A stretch of DNA of 64,000 nucleotides from Dactylis glomerata (lineage: Eukaryota; Streptophyta; Magnoliopsida; Poales; Poaceae). The stretch spans positions 4,882,212 to 4,946,211 of the forward strand of contig QXEO01001034.1 in NCBI GenBank assembly GCA_007115705.1. Reading direction: 5' to 3'. Made by a program: the position numbers and the translations under genes. Shown here one piece after another: positions 1 to 12,095 of the stretch (within the stretch, counting starts at the first letter, position 1; each line of letters starts with the position of its first letter). The notes below the pieces were generated by a model. It searched no databases, was not told where the DNA came from, and worked only from the letters and a program-made list of their open reading frames with translations.

Positions 1-994
1 TGCATTAAGCAAAGTGCATAAAGTAAACAAATCAAATGTCCTTGGACACAAGAATGTTGTTTTCTTCCTAGTGGCAACAACACATCTACAACCTTAGAGG
101 TTTCTGTCACTCCCCAGATTATTAGAGGCATGAACCCAACTATCAAGCATAAATACTCCCTCTTGGAGTCACTAGCATCTACTCGGCCAAGATATCTACT
201 AGCAACGGAGAGCATGCAAGATCATAAACAACATAGAGATAACATAAAGATATATATTCAACACATCAACTTGACATAGTACCAATACTCATCGGATCCC
301 AACAAACACAACATGTATGATTACATAAAGATGATCTTGATCATGTAGGGTAGCTCACAAGATCTAAACATGAAGCACATGGTGGAGGAGACAACCATCT
401 AGCTACTGCTATGGACCCGTAGTCCAAGGTAGACTACTCACACATCACTCCGGAGGCGACCATGGTGGTGGAGAAGGCCTCCGGCAGGGATTCCCCTCTT
501 CGGCAAGGTGCCGGGAAGAGCTCCTGGATCCTCCCGATCTCGCTTCGACGACGGTAGCGGCTTGTAGTATGTTTCAAGGAAAAGCGATCCGTCCTTTAGG
601 TTTTTCCCATCGAGGGGAATTCATAGGCGAAAGGGCAGCGTCAGAAGGTGGGCCAGCCGGCCTCACCATGTGGTGGCACGGCCAGGGGCTGGGCCACGCC
701 ACCCTATGGTGAGCTTGGCCCCTGGCCCCCTCCGTCTCTTCTTCGGTCTTCGCGAAGCTTCGGTAAAAATAGGAGGTTCGGCTTTTGTTTCGTCCAATTC
801 CGAGAATATTTACTGTGTAACTTTTCTGAAACACAAAAACAGCAGAAAACAGGGAACTGGCACTGTGGCATCTTGTTAATAGGTTAGTTCTGGAAAATGC
901 ATAAAAACACCACGAAGTGTAACAAAACACTAAGCAAATGGTGTATAAAAAAGCATGGAGCATCAAAAATTATAAATACGTTTGAGACGTATCA
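1..994 (-). mobile_element. Partial LTR, Athila-lineage family, cut by window start
   Basis: Minus-oriented LTR fragment. It is similar along its whole length to the right part of the complete LTRs at 2804-4433, 12288-13919 and 40754-42389, and ends in the family terminus ...GACGT ATCA at 994. In element orientation this is the 5' end of an LTR (TGATACGTCTC...). The rest of the element lies left of the window. It abuts an oppositely oriented LTR piece of the same family, so its insertion site was probably inside an older copy. Confidence 0.85.
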
Positions 995-1811
995 TCCACC
1001 CCCTGACATCGCCCTTCCGCTTATATATTCTCCTCGACGAGAAAACCCTAAGGGCCCGAACTATTTTCCAGAAAACATACTGCAAGCCGCCATCATCGTC
1101 GATGCGAGATCAGGAGGGTCCAGAAGCTCTTCCCGGCACCCTGCCGGAGAGGGGAATCACCACCGGAGGCCTTCTTCATCACCATGCCTGCCTCCGAAGT
1201 GATGTGTGAGTAGTCTACCATGGACTACGGGTCCATAGCAGTAGCTAGATGGATGTCTTCTCCTCCATGTGCTTCATGTTTAGATCTTGTGAGCTGCCTA
1301 TCATGATCAAGATCATTGTTATGTAATTCTGCATGTTGTGTTTGTTGGGATCCAATGAATACTGAGTACTATGTCAAGTTGATTTGTGATTTATCATCTC
1401 TATGTTGTTTATGATCTTGCATGCTATCCGTTGCTAGTAGATATCTTGGCCGAGTAGATGCTAGTGACTCCAAGAGGGGGTATTTATGCTCGATAGTGGG
1501 TTCATGCCTCTGGTAACCTGGGGGAGTGACAACAACTTCTAAGGTTGTCGATGTGCTGTTGCTACTAGGGAGAAAACAACAATCTTGTGTTCAAGGACAT
1601 TTGTATTGTTTACATTACACACTTTGCATAAGGCGATAATCTGTTAACCTGGTAACCTAGAGCCATTGCCAAGCCAGCTAGCATCAACCTTCGGAAGTTG
1701 GTTCTTTCTCCTACTGGTTTGATTAAACCTTGGTTTCATATTGAGGGAAAATTGCTGTTGTGCTCATCATACCTTCCTCTTGGGGTTCCCAACTGGGTGG
1801 CTAGCACCGCC
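995..1811 (+). mobile_element. Inverted LTR fragment of the same Athila-lineage family
   Basis: Plus-oriented LTR piece beginning in mid-LTR (just before the region matching the family TATA box) and running to close to the LTR 3' end, where it reads ...TTGGGGTTCCCAACTGGGT then GGCTAGCACCGCC. The last roughly five bases expected for the LTR terminus are missing or altered. It passes directly into antisense gag sequence. It is therefore inverted relative to the LTRs on both sides. Confidence 0.75.
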
Positions 1812-1945
1812 AAATCAGCAACCAAAGAGGCTAAAAGAACATTACTAGGATCAACATGAGCTCTATCATTAGCAAGCATAGCCATAATGGTATCAATCTT
1901 ATCACTCGAGGAAGAGGTTTCGTAAACAAAATTTACATTCTTACC

Positions 1946-2604
1946 TTATGGAGCTCTCTCGGTGTGCCACTCGGAATAATTTACCATCATATTATCTAGG
2001 AGCTTTGTTGCGGCGCCCAACATGATGTACATAAAGGTACCTCTGGCTACTAAATCCAAGAGATTTCTTGAAGAAAAATTTAGTCCTGCTTTAAAGGTTT
2101 GGATAATCATCCAAGTAGTTAGTCCATGAGTGGGACAATTCTTTATCAAAGATTTCATTCTTTCCCAAGCTTGAGCAACATGTTTATTATCAAACTGTTT
2201 AAACTTCATAATATCACTTCTCAAAGATATAATATTAGCAGGAGGATAATATTTTCCAATAAAAGCATCCTTGCAGTTAACCCCAAGAATCAATACTATT
2301 TCTAGGCAAAGATAGCAACCAATCCTTAGCTCTTCCTCTTAAAGAGAAAGGAAACAACTTAAGCTTAATAATATCTCCATCGACATCCTTATAATTTGCA
2401 TCTCACAACAAAAATTTTGAGATGAGCTGCATCGTCATCAGTACTAACACCAAAAAATTGCTCTTTCATAACAAGATTCAACAAAGCAGGTTTAATCTCA
2501 TAAAAATTTGCCTCAGGACCAAGTGGCGCAATAGGAGTGCAGATGAAATCATTGTTGTTTGTGCTAGTAAAGTCACACAACTTGGTATTCTCAGGAGTAC
2601 TCAT
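1946..2604 (-). pseudogene. Broken Athila-type gag (retrotransposon gag domain)
   Basis: Structural gag protein of a Ty3/Gypsy Athila-lineage element, which would form the cytoplasmic virus-like particle. The probable start is the ATG at 2602-2604 (MSTPENTK...). An N-terminal piece with an ...EIKPALLNLV... motif reads to 2389. After a shifted stretch, a second piece at 2293-1946 carries ...AWERMKSLIKNCPTHGL..., ...LLDLVARGTF... and ...NYSEWHTERAP, the pattern typical of this gag family. The linking stretch 2294-2388 is readable only in another frame, so at least two frame changes have occurred. The 3' end is cut off by rearrangement. The assignment rests on motif recognition, not on a search. 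Confidence 0.75.
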
Positions 2605-2775
2605 TCTAGCAAGACTAAAAGCAGACAAGCAAAAATAACAACTATAAAGGAACTAATTTTTTTGTATTTTTGATAAAAAAGATGGAAACAAAAATAAAGT
2701 AAAGAAAGTAAGCAAAACAAAAACAAAGTAAAAAGATTGGAAGCAAGAGACTCCCCTTGCAGAAATCCTCTTTCT

Positions 2776-2792
2776 CCCCGGCAACGGCGCCA
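2776..2792 (-). other. Primer-binding site, tRNA-Asp type (element A)
   Basis: The plus strand reads CCCCGGCAACGGCGCCA, which equals the 3' end of plant tRNA-Asp. On the minus strand this is the TGGCGCCGTTGCCGGGG primer site just downstream of the 5' LTR. tRNA-Asp priming is typical of Athila-lineage elements. Confidence 0.85.
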
Positions 2793-2803
2793 GAAAAAGT
2801 GCT

Positions 2804-4433
2804 TGATAGCGGTGCTAACCACCCAGTTGGGAACCCCAAGAGGAAGGTATGATGAGCACATCGGCAAGTTTTCCTCAGTATGAAACCAAGGTTTAATCGA
2901 CCAGTAGGAGATAGAAACCACTTCCGAAGGTTGATGCTAGCTGGCTTTGGCGACAGCTCCAGAGAATTTATATATGGCTCCTATTTGGGGGCGTAGCTTT
3001 GGCGCCAGCAGCAATGTAGAATCTGCACACAACACAACCAAAGTACTTTGCCCCAACTTGCAGTGAGGTTGTCAGTCTCACTGGTTTGCTGTAAACAAAG
3101 GATTAAACGTATCGTGTGGTAATAGATGTTTATTTGCAAGAAAGTAAATAATGCTTGTAGAAAGTAAACGGTAATATGAATGTAAAATAATGGACCGGGG
3201 TCCACAGTTTACTAGAGGTGTCTCTCCATAAAGATAAATAACATGATGGGTAAACAAATTACAGTTGGGCAATTGACAGAATAAAGAATGCAAGCAATGC
3301 ATGTACATGTCATGAGGATCACTATGTGATTCACTTGGGAATTACAACATAATACATAGACCATAATCCAACTGTATCTATGACTAATAATCCACCCGCC
3401 GGATATCATCCAAACAACCGTTGGGTATTAAGTTGCAAGCAACAGATTATCGCCTTAAGTAAAGTATGTAATGTAAATAATACAAATATTCTTGAACACA
3501 AGATTGTTGTTTTCTCCCTAGTAGCAACAGCCCATCTACAATCTTAGAAGTTATTGTCACTCTCCCAGATTACTAGAGGCATGAACCCACTATCAAGCAT
3601 AAATACTCCCTCTTGGAGTCACTAGCATCTACTCGGCCAAGATATCTACTAGCAACAGAGAGCATGCAAGATCATAAACAACATAGAGATGATAAATCAC
3701 AAATCAACTTGACATAGTACTCAATATTCATCGAACCCAACAAACACAACATGTAGAATTACATAACGATGATCTTGATCATGATAGGCAGCTCACAAGA
3801 TCTAAACATGAAGCACATGGAGGAGAAGACATCCATGTAGCTACTGCTATAGACCCGTAGTCCAAGGTAGACTACTCACACATCACTCCGGAGGCAGGCA
3901 TGGTGATGAAGAAGGCCTCCGGTGGTGATTCCCCTCTCCGGCAGGGTGCTGAGAAGAGCTTCTGGATCCTCCTGATCTCGCATCGACGACGGCGACGGCT
4001 TGCATTATGTTCTCTGGAAAAGAGTTCGGGCATTTAGGGTTTTCCCATCGAGGGGATTAAATAGGCGAAAGGGCAATGTTAGGAGGTGGACCTGGGGGTC
4101 ACACCCCCTGGTGGCGCGGCCTAGGGGTGGCCCGCGCCACCACCAGGTGTGGCCGCCCCTTGGTCCGCCTCCGGCTCTCCTTTGGACTCCGTCTCCGTGT
4201 CAGGTAATTAGGGAATTCAGCTTTTGTTTCGTCCAATTCCGAGAATATTTCCTGTGTAACTTTTCTAAAACACAAAACAGCAGAAAACAGGGAACTGGCA
4301 CTGTGGCATCTCGTTAATAGGTTAGTTCCAAAAAATGCATAAAAATGCCACGAAGTGTAAACAAAACACAAAGCAAATGGTATATAAACAAGCATGGAGA
4401 ATCAAAAATTATAGATACCTTTGAGACGTATCA
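2804..4433 (-). mobile_element. Complete 5' LTR of Athila-lineage element A (1630 bp)
   Basis: It starts TGATAGCGGTGC on the plus strand and ends ...GACGTATCA, the inverted TG...CA termini. It lies next to the tRNA-Asp primer site and has the same length class as the LTRs of elements B and C (1635-1647 bp). The left partner LTR in the right orientation is absent, so no target duplication can be read. Confidence 0.88.
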
Positions 4434-4479
4434 CTGGGGTATGAACTCTGGTGGGCTAAGGTACAACCACCCTCCACCC

Positions 4480-4767
4480 TAAAGGATTTATGCACCAGTC
4501 AGTTAAACCAAAAGTCTGAACTAAAGGAAAGAGGCTAGTCAGTGTATTTATATTTAACACTCCCCCTCAGGCCTAGGCTATTTTAGTCCTTGGCGTGGGT
4601 TCGGTGTTGGCCGCAGGATCATTTTCTTTTTGTTTTTAATCTATGCGAGAAGGGTCTCGAACTCGAGACCTCTTTGCTTAGATACCATAAAGGATTTATG
4701 CACCAGCCAGTTAAACAAAAAGTCCGAACTAATGGAAAGAGGCTAGGCAGTGTATTTATATTTTACA
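4480..4767 (-). mobile_element. TRIM/SMART-like miniature LTR retrotransposon, complete
   Basis: A 288-bp element with two 80-bp direct terminal repeats (4480-4559 and 4688-4767) that differ at a handful of bases. In minus orientation the repeat begins TGTAAAATATAAATAC and ends ...CATAAATCCTTTA. A primer site, TGGTATCTAAGC (tRNA-Met type, one mismatch), follows directly at 4676-4687. A polypurine tract (GAGGGGGAG) precedes the other repeat. The element is flanked by a perfect 5-bp target duplication, CACCC (4475-4479 and 4768-4772). It has no coding capacity. Length, tiny LTRs and the Met primer site match what is known of TRIM/SMART elements of grasses. Confidence 0.88.
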
Positions 4768-5809
4768 CACCCAACCTCAGGTTGGTTCTTGTTCCTTTTT
4801 TATCGATAGCACAACAATGGCGCGACTCGATCTGGTTTATCCTTGGAGGACCATGGTCGAGTGCCTATTGGGCGCTTGCGCCTACGCGCTATGGCTAGCA
4901 TGCTGCCCTGTCCCCATCACTCAGACATTGGGGAGGCGACCTAGAGCATGGTGGGGTGGCCTTATCCTCCGAACGTGGTCGGCTCGTTTGGGCTTGGTGT
5001 GGGGGATCTTTGGATCCCATGCCAAGTTATAGCGGTTGTCCTTCCGATGACGAGTTCGGGGAGACGTGACAGCCAATGAAAATCGAGCCTCAACCTCGGT
5101 CTTGGCGAACAATGATAGCGTCACTTGGCATCGTAATCTTGTCAAAGGCATCGTCTTTGCCGGTTGTGTCACTTTAATCGGGCTACTCCTGGGAAACCCC
5201 AGATCTGGGTCTTCTGGGTCTGATGATGGCATCACCAGCATCGCTACCCCCTGTGGGCATCATTTTTGGAGTAGATATCGGCCGGAGTGGTGCTGCTCCA
5301 TGGGAAACCCCATATCTGGGTCTCCCAGATCGGACGATGGCGACAGGCCACACCGTTCCTTCCCACATCGACGATGGTGGGTCGCGGCGGCGTGGTGCTG
5401 TGGAGTCTCGATGGAAGTTACGCATTATGCTATATGCACGGGAAGAGGCAGAATCGGCTGGCGCTGTGGTGGCGTCGACATCAAGCCTGGTGAGAGGCTT
5501 CTCTTTTTTCTAACACCCTGGAGATGGGTTCACGGAAAGAGAGGTGGAAGTGACCTCCGGAGCGTGTGCATAAGGCGCTTTCTTTAGATATTACTAAGAA
5601 TCGGCGATGATGGAGGCCGAGGCACAAGGCCTGGTCTAATACTCTAGTGTTGTACAAGCTTGGTGGTGCTTTGACACCTTTGTTTTGTTGCTTCAATTTA
5701 TATGATTGTTGTAAGGCTTCTTGTCAGTTTTTTTTTGAATAATTGAAATAAAGGAAGGTCGTATGCATCTCTTCGATATAGAGGCTAGGACAACCCCATT
5801 TTTAAAAAA
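4768..5809 (+). mobile_element. LINE-like or retro-processed sequence with poly(A)-type 3' end
   Basis: GC-rich sequence ends in a 3'-UTR-like stretch (a TTTTTTTT tract, AATAAAGG at about 5748-5755, then GTATGCATCTCTTCG...GAGGCTAGGACAACCCC) and a short A tail at 5803-5809. That ending resembles the 3' ends of grass LINE-type repeats. Two imperfect copies of a roughly 40-bp segment containing GGGAAACCCCA.ATCTGGGT occur at about 5190 and 5300. No reverse transcriptase or endonuclease is recognisable, so only the 3' part could be present. The open frame at 5066-5587 is not convincing as protein. The left boundary is not defined. Confidence 0.4.
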
Positions 5810-6811
5810 ATCCAACCAAGAGGTTAGTACATATGAAATGGCATTTTTGCCTTAATCAATATTTTGGTACAAATGACACTAGAACTAGGAGACATATGAA
5901 ACCTAGAAGTGTGTAATCATTTTTCGCCCCACAAGTACAAATGGGATGATGAATGGGAACCTCAAATTCAAAAAGAAGAAAAGTGCCAGTGAGCTTCACA
6001 ACATGTTTTTACAGTTGTTTGCGTCATATGTACGTGACAATGTTGAGGGGGGTTTCTTGTTGTTCAAGACAAGATGAATGACCATATCTAAAGCCTTCCT
6101 ACACATATTTACTGCAAATTTAGGGTAAAAAGTCCATTGAAAATGATCTTGTTTGATGTATCTCTGCAAGTCAAAATCAATCTATTATTTCAAAAAAAAA
6201 TCTGGTCGAGTTGTAATATTTAGACTATATTCTGGTATGATTCCGGATGAGGTCCAATACGTCTTGTATCTCATCTAAAATCACTTTGAAATGAGTGTGG
6301 AATATTCTAAAATTGTCGAAATATTGTCTGGAATCCAAACCAACTTTTGATGATCACAAAAAGGGTCAAATGGCTAAATTTTAATTGGACCTTTATAAGC
6401 CGCCCTTCTTCCCAAAGGTGTACCCATCGGCTGAGCGAAAACAACTATTTATCCACCCCCTCCCCTCTACTCCATTGTTGAGCACAACAAAAACTTGAGA
6501 TCTTCCAATTCCTCCATCCAAATTCAATTTCTTTTGAGGAATCAAGAGAGATCCGGATATATATTTCCACCAAGCCAAATCGTGATTATCTCACGAGTTC
6601 ATCAGGTTGCTTATTACTTTTAGGTTTGTTGGAAAACCATTGGTTGCTAGGTCACCCAAAAGCTTCTGAGTTGTGGTTGTGCTTCGAGAAAATCTACATG
6701 GATCACGAGATAACATTAAGGAGTACTCTTATGATTGAGCTCCTACTTTTAGAGGAGGATTAAGGAGAAGAAGGTGAGCTTTCATAGCTTTCAGGGTTCT
6801 TCGTGGTAACA
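5810..6811. other. Unassigned non-coding sequence, possible LTR relic
   Basis: No gene is recognised. The right part has an LTR-like look: a TATA-like CTTTATAAGCCGCCC at about 6389-6403 followed by a pyrimidine-rich leader. No terminal repeats or partner were found. It is the left flank of element B, whose target duplication (CGCAC) occupies 6812-6816. Confidence 0.3.
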
Positions 6812-6816
6812 CGCAC

Positions 6817-8463
6817 CGATGCTACCAAGTTGATGAAGTAAATAACCGGCCAGTTGGGAACCCCAAGAGAAGGTTTGATGAATATAGCAGCAAGTTTTCC
6901 CTCAGTTAAGAAACCAAGGTGTGTCGATCAGGAGAAGAGCAGACAATGCGACTGAAGGTGATGCGAACTGGCTTAATAACACTCCAACAAGGGCGCCGTT
7001 TACGACACTTGTTGACTCATCTTCGACCAGTAGCAACGTGGAACCTGCACACAACACAACCAAGTACTTTGTTCCCAACTTGCGATCAGGTTGTCAATCT
7101 CACCGGTTTGCTTGAAACAAAGGGTATGAGCGTATCGAGTGGAAAACAGTGAAAGTATGCGAGTAAAGTAAACAGTGCGAGTAAAGTAAACAGGTGATAG
7201 CAATATGATGGAAATAGGACCGGGGTCCACAGTTCACTAGTGGTGTCTCTCCATAAGATAAATAGCACATGCTGGGTAAACAAATTACAGTTGGGCAATT
7301 GATAGAATAAAGATAACATGATATGTCAAGAAGATCACTATGTGATTTACTCTGGGCATTACAACAAAATACATAGACTGCCATCCAACTGCATCTATGA
7401 CTAATAATCCACTTGTGGCGAATCAATCCGAGAACTCCACAAGTATTAAGTTGCGAACAACAGATAATTTCATTAAGCAAAGTGTGTAATGTAAACAAAG
7501 CATATGCCCTCGAGCATATGAATGTTGTTTTCTCCCTAGTAGCAACAACACATCTACAACCTTAGAGGTTTCTGTCACTCCCCCAGATTAAATAGAGGCA
7601 TGAACCCACTATCGAGCATAAATACCCCCTCTTGGAGTCACTAGCAACTACTCGGCCAAGATAGCTACTAACAACGGAGAGCATGCAAGATCATAAACAA
7701 CATAGAGATAACATAAGATATATTTCAGTATAGCAAATCAATCATAACACCAATATTCATCGGATCCCAACAAACCAAACATGTAGAATTACATAACGGT
7801 GATCTCAATCATGTAGGGCAGCTCATGAGATCTAAACATGAAGCACATGGTGGAGGAGACAACCATCTAGCTACTGCTATGGACCCATAGTCCAAGGTAG
7901 ACTACTCACTCATCGCTCCGAAGGCAAGCATGGCGATGAAGAAGACCTTCGGTGGCGATTCCCCTCTCCGGCAGGGTGCCGGGAAGAGCTTCTGGACCCT
8001 CCCGATCTTCGGGTCAACGGTGGCGGCGGATCGCGATGTGTTCTGGAAAATTGATCGGGTCCTTAGGTTTTTTCCGTCGAGGGGTCTTTATAGGCGAAGG
8101 GGCATCATCAGAGGTGGCCCGAGGGGCTCTCACACATAGGGGGCGCGGCCAGGCCCCTGACCGCGCCGCCCTGGTGTGTGGGGCCCTCATGGCCCCCCTC
8201 CAACTTCTCTTCGGATCTCTGGAAGCTTCCGGGAAAAATAAGACTTCAGGAACTTGTTTCATCCAATTCCAAGAATATTTCCTGTGTGTCACTTCTGAAA
8301 CACAAAAACAGCAGAAAACAGGGAACTGGCACTGTGGCGACTTGTTAATTGGTTAGTTCCGGAAAATGCATAAAAGTGCCACAAAGTGTAACGAAACAGT
8401 AGGCAAATGGTGTAAAAACAAGCATGGAGCATCAAAAATTATAGATACGTTGGAGACGTATCA
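6817..8463 (-). repeat. 3' LTR of element B (1647 bp)
   Basis: Pairs with 12288-13919. It ends ...GGAGACGTATCA and is followed by the internal AGTATCCCCAAGCTT, which on the minus strand is the polypurine tract AAGCTTGGGGATACT. Confidence 0.9.
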
Positions 8464-11399
8464 AGTATCCCCAAGCTTAACTCCTGCTCGTCCTCGAGTA
8501 GGTAAGTGATAACAAAAGAATAATTTTTGAGGTGACATGCACCTACACAATCTTGATCATATATGTAAGCATTTGTGAGCTGGGATCATAAGAACTTAAA
8601 ACATGGGCACGAAGATATAATCTTGACAATAGAAACTTAGCAACCATGTTGTAAACATGAAAATGAACACAAACAAAAGATCATGAAAATGAAACAATGA
8701 AAGTCAAACGTGTGTTCAAATCATAAGGAAAAACATACAAAAGGTTTTCAGCTTGTCCTTCATGGAGAGCAAAACATAAATGCATAGGACACCTTCAAGT
8801 TTAAGAGGGCGACTAGATACAAATAATTTGAGAACAAGTGAAACCAACAATATGAATCAATCAATGAAAACTTTGGGACAATGCACATTATACTAAGAAT
8901 GACAACTTTGCTCTCTTATGGTGCATAAAGAAAGAAGGTGGTGACTCAACATAAAAAGTAGAAGAAAGACCCTTCGCAGAGGGAAGCAGTGATTGCAAGT
9001 TTTATAGACCTTCAAAAATTATGTTACTTACCGGCTTTGAGCTCTCATTGCCCCCATCATAAGCATCTTGAATGGTTAGAGTTAATGCGAGAACAATTAT
9101 GATGCATATGCTTGACAAATCATAAGTCGAAAACCTCGTGTCCCGTGAATACGAGTACCCAAACCTCATGCTACTCAACTTAGAGTCCCAAGCAAGGCTC
9201 TTGTCATTGTAAGTATATGTGTATCATCGAGAACCGCCAACGGGGTACCTCTGTGCCCGATGACATGGAACAAGCCCACATCAAAATGACAGGACAAGCA
9301 GACAATGAACACCTCGACATCTCTTTTATTTGCCATTTGTTTAGCTTTTTATTGTGAGATGCGTCGTCGAATGTCCACCATGGGTATGCTGCAAATTTCC
9401 ACCATGAATTATGCATGGCTTAGATTGGCGGCCCAGGCGTTTCCCTAACACATATACAAACTCCATGATCCCCACAAGATTCCCAATTCATTTCACACCG
9501 TGGGCATCCATAAACAAAAGATCACGATATCAACTCAAATAAGAAGTGCAATATTGAAAGCTTGCCCCATGACAGCATGGTTGGGCTAGAATCCAACTTA
9601 CAACTTGCAAGCATAACAACTCAACATAAGAGACCACAATGTCAAATTTTTAAGAACAGGAAAAAGTAAAGTGTGCCTTCCGGTTCGTGAGAGCTTTACT
9701 GACCAATTTTCACATAACACTGGTAAGAGTTTAATTTGAAGAGAAGATAAAAGCAAGTCAAATTTACTTGGAATAGCAAATTGCTAGTAGGTATGTATGG
9801 TGGACACTTTTACAAACTTGGCTTTTAGGAGTTGGATGCACGAGTAGAGCTCATACTCAGTACAAGGCGAGGGCTAGCAAAAGACTGGGAGCGACCAACT
9901 AAGAGAGCAATAATGGCCATAATCATGCAAAGCGACAAAGCGACATTAAAAGAAGCATAAGATGGCATGAAAAGTCAAAAACTAAATGATCATAGAGGCT
10001 ATTGGCGACTTTGTAAGAGTCTAACATGTGTGAGCATGCGCCAAGTCAACCCAAATAAAGCATCAAGGAGAAAACCAAAATAATGCTTCCATACAATAAA
10101 AACAACGCATGATTTTTTCAAAGGCTCATTAAGCAATCTCAGTTATTTGAGACAAGTCATGCCACAGCAAAACCACTAAGCATACTATCAAAAAGACATC
10201 AAACCACGACATGAAAAAGCCTAAGCCGCAGTCTACACAAGCTCCTTCTTGTACCACTTTTTTGCATAAAGCTTTTTCTCTTTTCCAACACCATTTGAAA
10301 TTTTTATAACCACCTCTTTTGATGAAAACCAATAAAGATCAGAGGGAAAAATACACCTTGATGAAGAGATATGACAAGGTCTGAATGCAAATCAAGGCGA
10401 AAACGAAAACCAAAAGCAGTAGCGGAAAAAGAAGAACCCTCGGTGAAATTGTAAGAATGAAAAATTGAGTGTTCTTGGCAAATGAAAAGCAAGGCAACTT
10501 CTCCAAAAGAAATTTGTTGGGGTCCAACCATTTATTGCAGCAAACAAAACTAAACTAACTAAGAAAACTAAAACAACTGACGCTCCAAGAAAAACACATA
10601 GTGCATGAAGCAATAAAAATATAGTGTTTTGAAAGGTGACCTGATTTTTGCCGATGAAGAAGGCGTGCCTCGGGGGCATCCCCAAGCTTTGACGCTTGTA
10701 CTTCTTGGATATTTCTTGGGGTGATGCATGGGCATCCCCAAGCTTGAGCTTTTGTCCATTCTTCAACTCATCTCATCATTCTCCAATCCCTACACTTGAA
10801 AACTTCCTTCATACAAAACTAAACATAATTCTATTAGCAACATTAGTGTAAGCATAACATATAATCAACCTCTTTTTGCTTCAGGTTTCAACACAAAACC
10901 ACCACATATATAGCATATACTACTGTAGCAACTTCCCCAAAAGTTTCATGATCAAAAGAACTGAAAAGAAAGCGATAAAGCGGCAAACACAAATATTGGC
11001 AGAAAACTATCAAAACAGAACAGCTGACAAAGGTCGAATTTTTGAGGGGTTTTCTGTTGCTCAAATAAAAAAGTGTTCAACTAACGAAAGTTTGGATATA
11101 ACCTGGGGCATATGCACAAGAAATCGCAGGTCCAAAATATATACATAGAATTTATATGAATTTTTACGGTGCAGCACCGAAAACAGTTTCAGGACAGCAA
11201 CATCCCCAAATCTTACCTCACTCAAATTAGAGGCTTCTCTTGGCACAACAATGAAATAAAAAGGATAAGGAGTGATAATTACAGTATTAATGACTTCCAA
11301 GACTCAAATAAAAGAAAAAGTACTGAAAATAAAACATTGGGTTATCTCCCAAGAGTGCTTTTCTTTAACGCCTTTGAGCTAGGCGCAGAAAATTGCGAA
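8464..11399 (-). other. Conserved 3' noncoding domain of element B
   Basis: About 2.9 kb with no credible protein. It aligns almost end to end with 37083-39978 of element C and shares blocks with the 3' noncoding region of element E (60935-62900), for example the stretch with GGATGCACGAGTAGAGCTCA. Conservation among elements that lack pol suggests it carries cis signals, but that is inference. Confidence 0.75.
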
Positions 11400-12095
11400 T
11401 CAAGTAACATCAAGTGATGAAGCATCAATTACCTCAGTAGACTCTTTGGAGGTTCCCGAAGATGATTCAACCTGCAAGTCACCCTTAGAGGAACTAAGAG
11501 TCTTACCAATTTTAAGAACATGTTGAGGTTTAAGCGCAGAAACCTTGGGAACATACATAAATTTTTGCTCTTTTCCGACAAACACTTTCTCTTTCTTAAA
11601 TTTAAGAGAAGAGAAGATTAAGCTAAGAGTTTCCATAGACTCCTCTAGTTTACCAATCCTTAAGTTTTGATTATCAAGAGTAGTGCTAGCCTCTAAAACG
11701 GTAATTCTCTTACCAATGTTTTCTATTAATTCACTAACGCGGCTAGCATTTTCTAGGATACTTGGCAAACTTTTCTCTAAAGAGCTGAGCTTTTCTACCA
11801 CCTCCTCCAAGGTGGTCTCGGTTTTAGCAACATGAATAGGTGGTATTCCCACTAAACTTTCAATTATAGTGCATGCTTCTCCAGTGGGAGTACCCAGAAA
11901 ATTACCTCCTATAAGAGTATCGAGAACATACCTATTCCAACTAGATATACCAACATAAAAATTTCTAAGGAGGATCGTGGTAGAGTGCTTTTTTGTACAC
12001 CTATGATGGGTATTGTTAATACGGTACCAAGCATCTTTTAAGCTTTCTCCTCCTTGATGCTTAAAACTACGAACTTCTACTTCAGGATTACTCAT
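11400..12095 (-). CDS. Short gag-like ORF of non-autonomous element B
   Basis: A 231-aa open frame from the ATG at 12093-12095 (MSNPEVEVRSF...). Residues about 12-80 resemble an Athila gag core, with GGESLKDAWYRI, an RNFYVGIS segment, a VLDTLIGGNFL segment and a GEACTIIESLVG segment. Residues about 90-165 are rich in heptad-like Leu/Ile and Glu (EEVVEKLSSLEKSLPSIL) and probably form a coiled coil. The C-terminus is Lys/Ser-rich. There is no CCHC zinc knuckle. The normal gag is about twice as long, so this is a shortened or re-used gag. The frame is open further upstream to 12269, but that stretch crosses the primer site and leader, so the inner ATG was chosen. Confidence 0.6.
   Translation of the reverse strand: MSNPEVEVRSFKHQGGESLKDAWYRINNTHHRCTKKHSTTILLRNFYVGISSWNRYVLDTLIGGNFLGTPTGEACTIIESLVGIPPIHVAKTETTLEEVVEKLSSLEKSLPSILENASRVSELIENIGKRITVLEASTTLDNQNLRIGKLEESMETLSLIFSSLKFKKEKVFVGKEQKFMYVPKVSALKPQHVLKIGKTLSSSKGDLQVESSSGTSKESTEVIDASSLDVT

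Larger units (their letters stand above)
1812..2803 (-). mobile_element. Truncated internal region (leader and gag) of Athila-lineage element A
   Basis: This holds the 5' internal part of a minus-strand element whose 5' LTR is 2804-4433: the primer-binding site, an A/T-rich leader and a broken gag. It is truncated at about 1812, where it meets an inverted LTR fragment. No pol remains. Confidence 0.75.

Noticed and set aside
2776..2792. Possible tRNA gene fragments (tRNA-Asp or tRNA-Met like)
   Set aside because: Only the 3'-terminal 12-17 nt including CCA are present, always next to an LTR, so these are primer-binding sites.
5066..5587. 173-aa plus-strand frame
   Set aside because: Composition is that of translated repeat (two copies of a 40-bp segment) within a LINE-like sequence. 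No reverse transcriptase or endonuclease motif.
9204..11148. Short open frames in the 3' noncoding domain of element B, repeated in element C
   Set aside because: Frames are not conserved in length between B and C despite high nucleotide similarity, so no coding constraint is evident.
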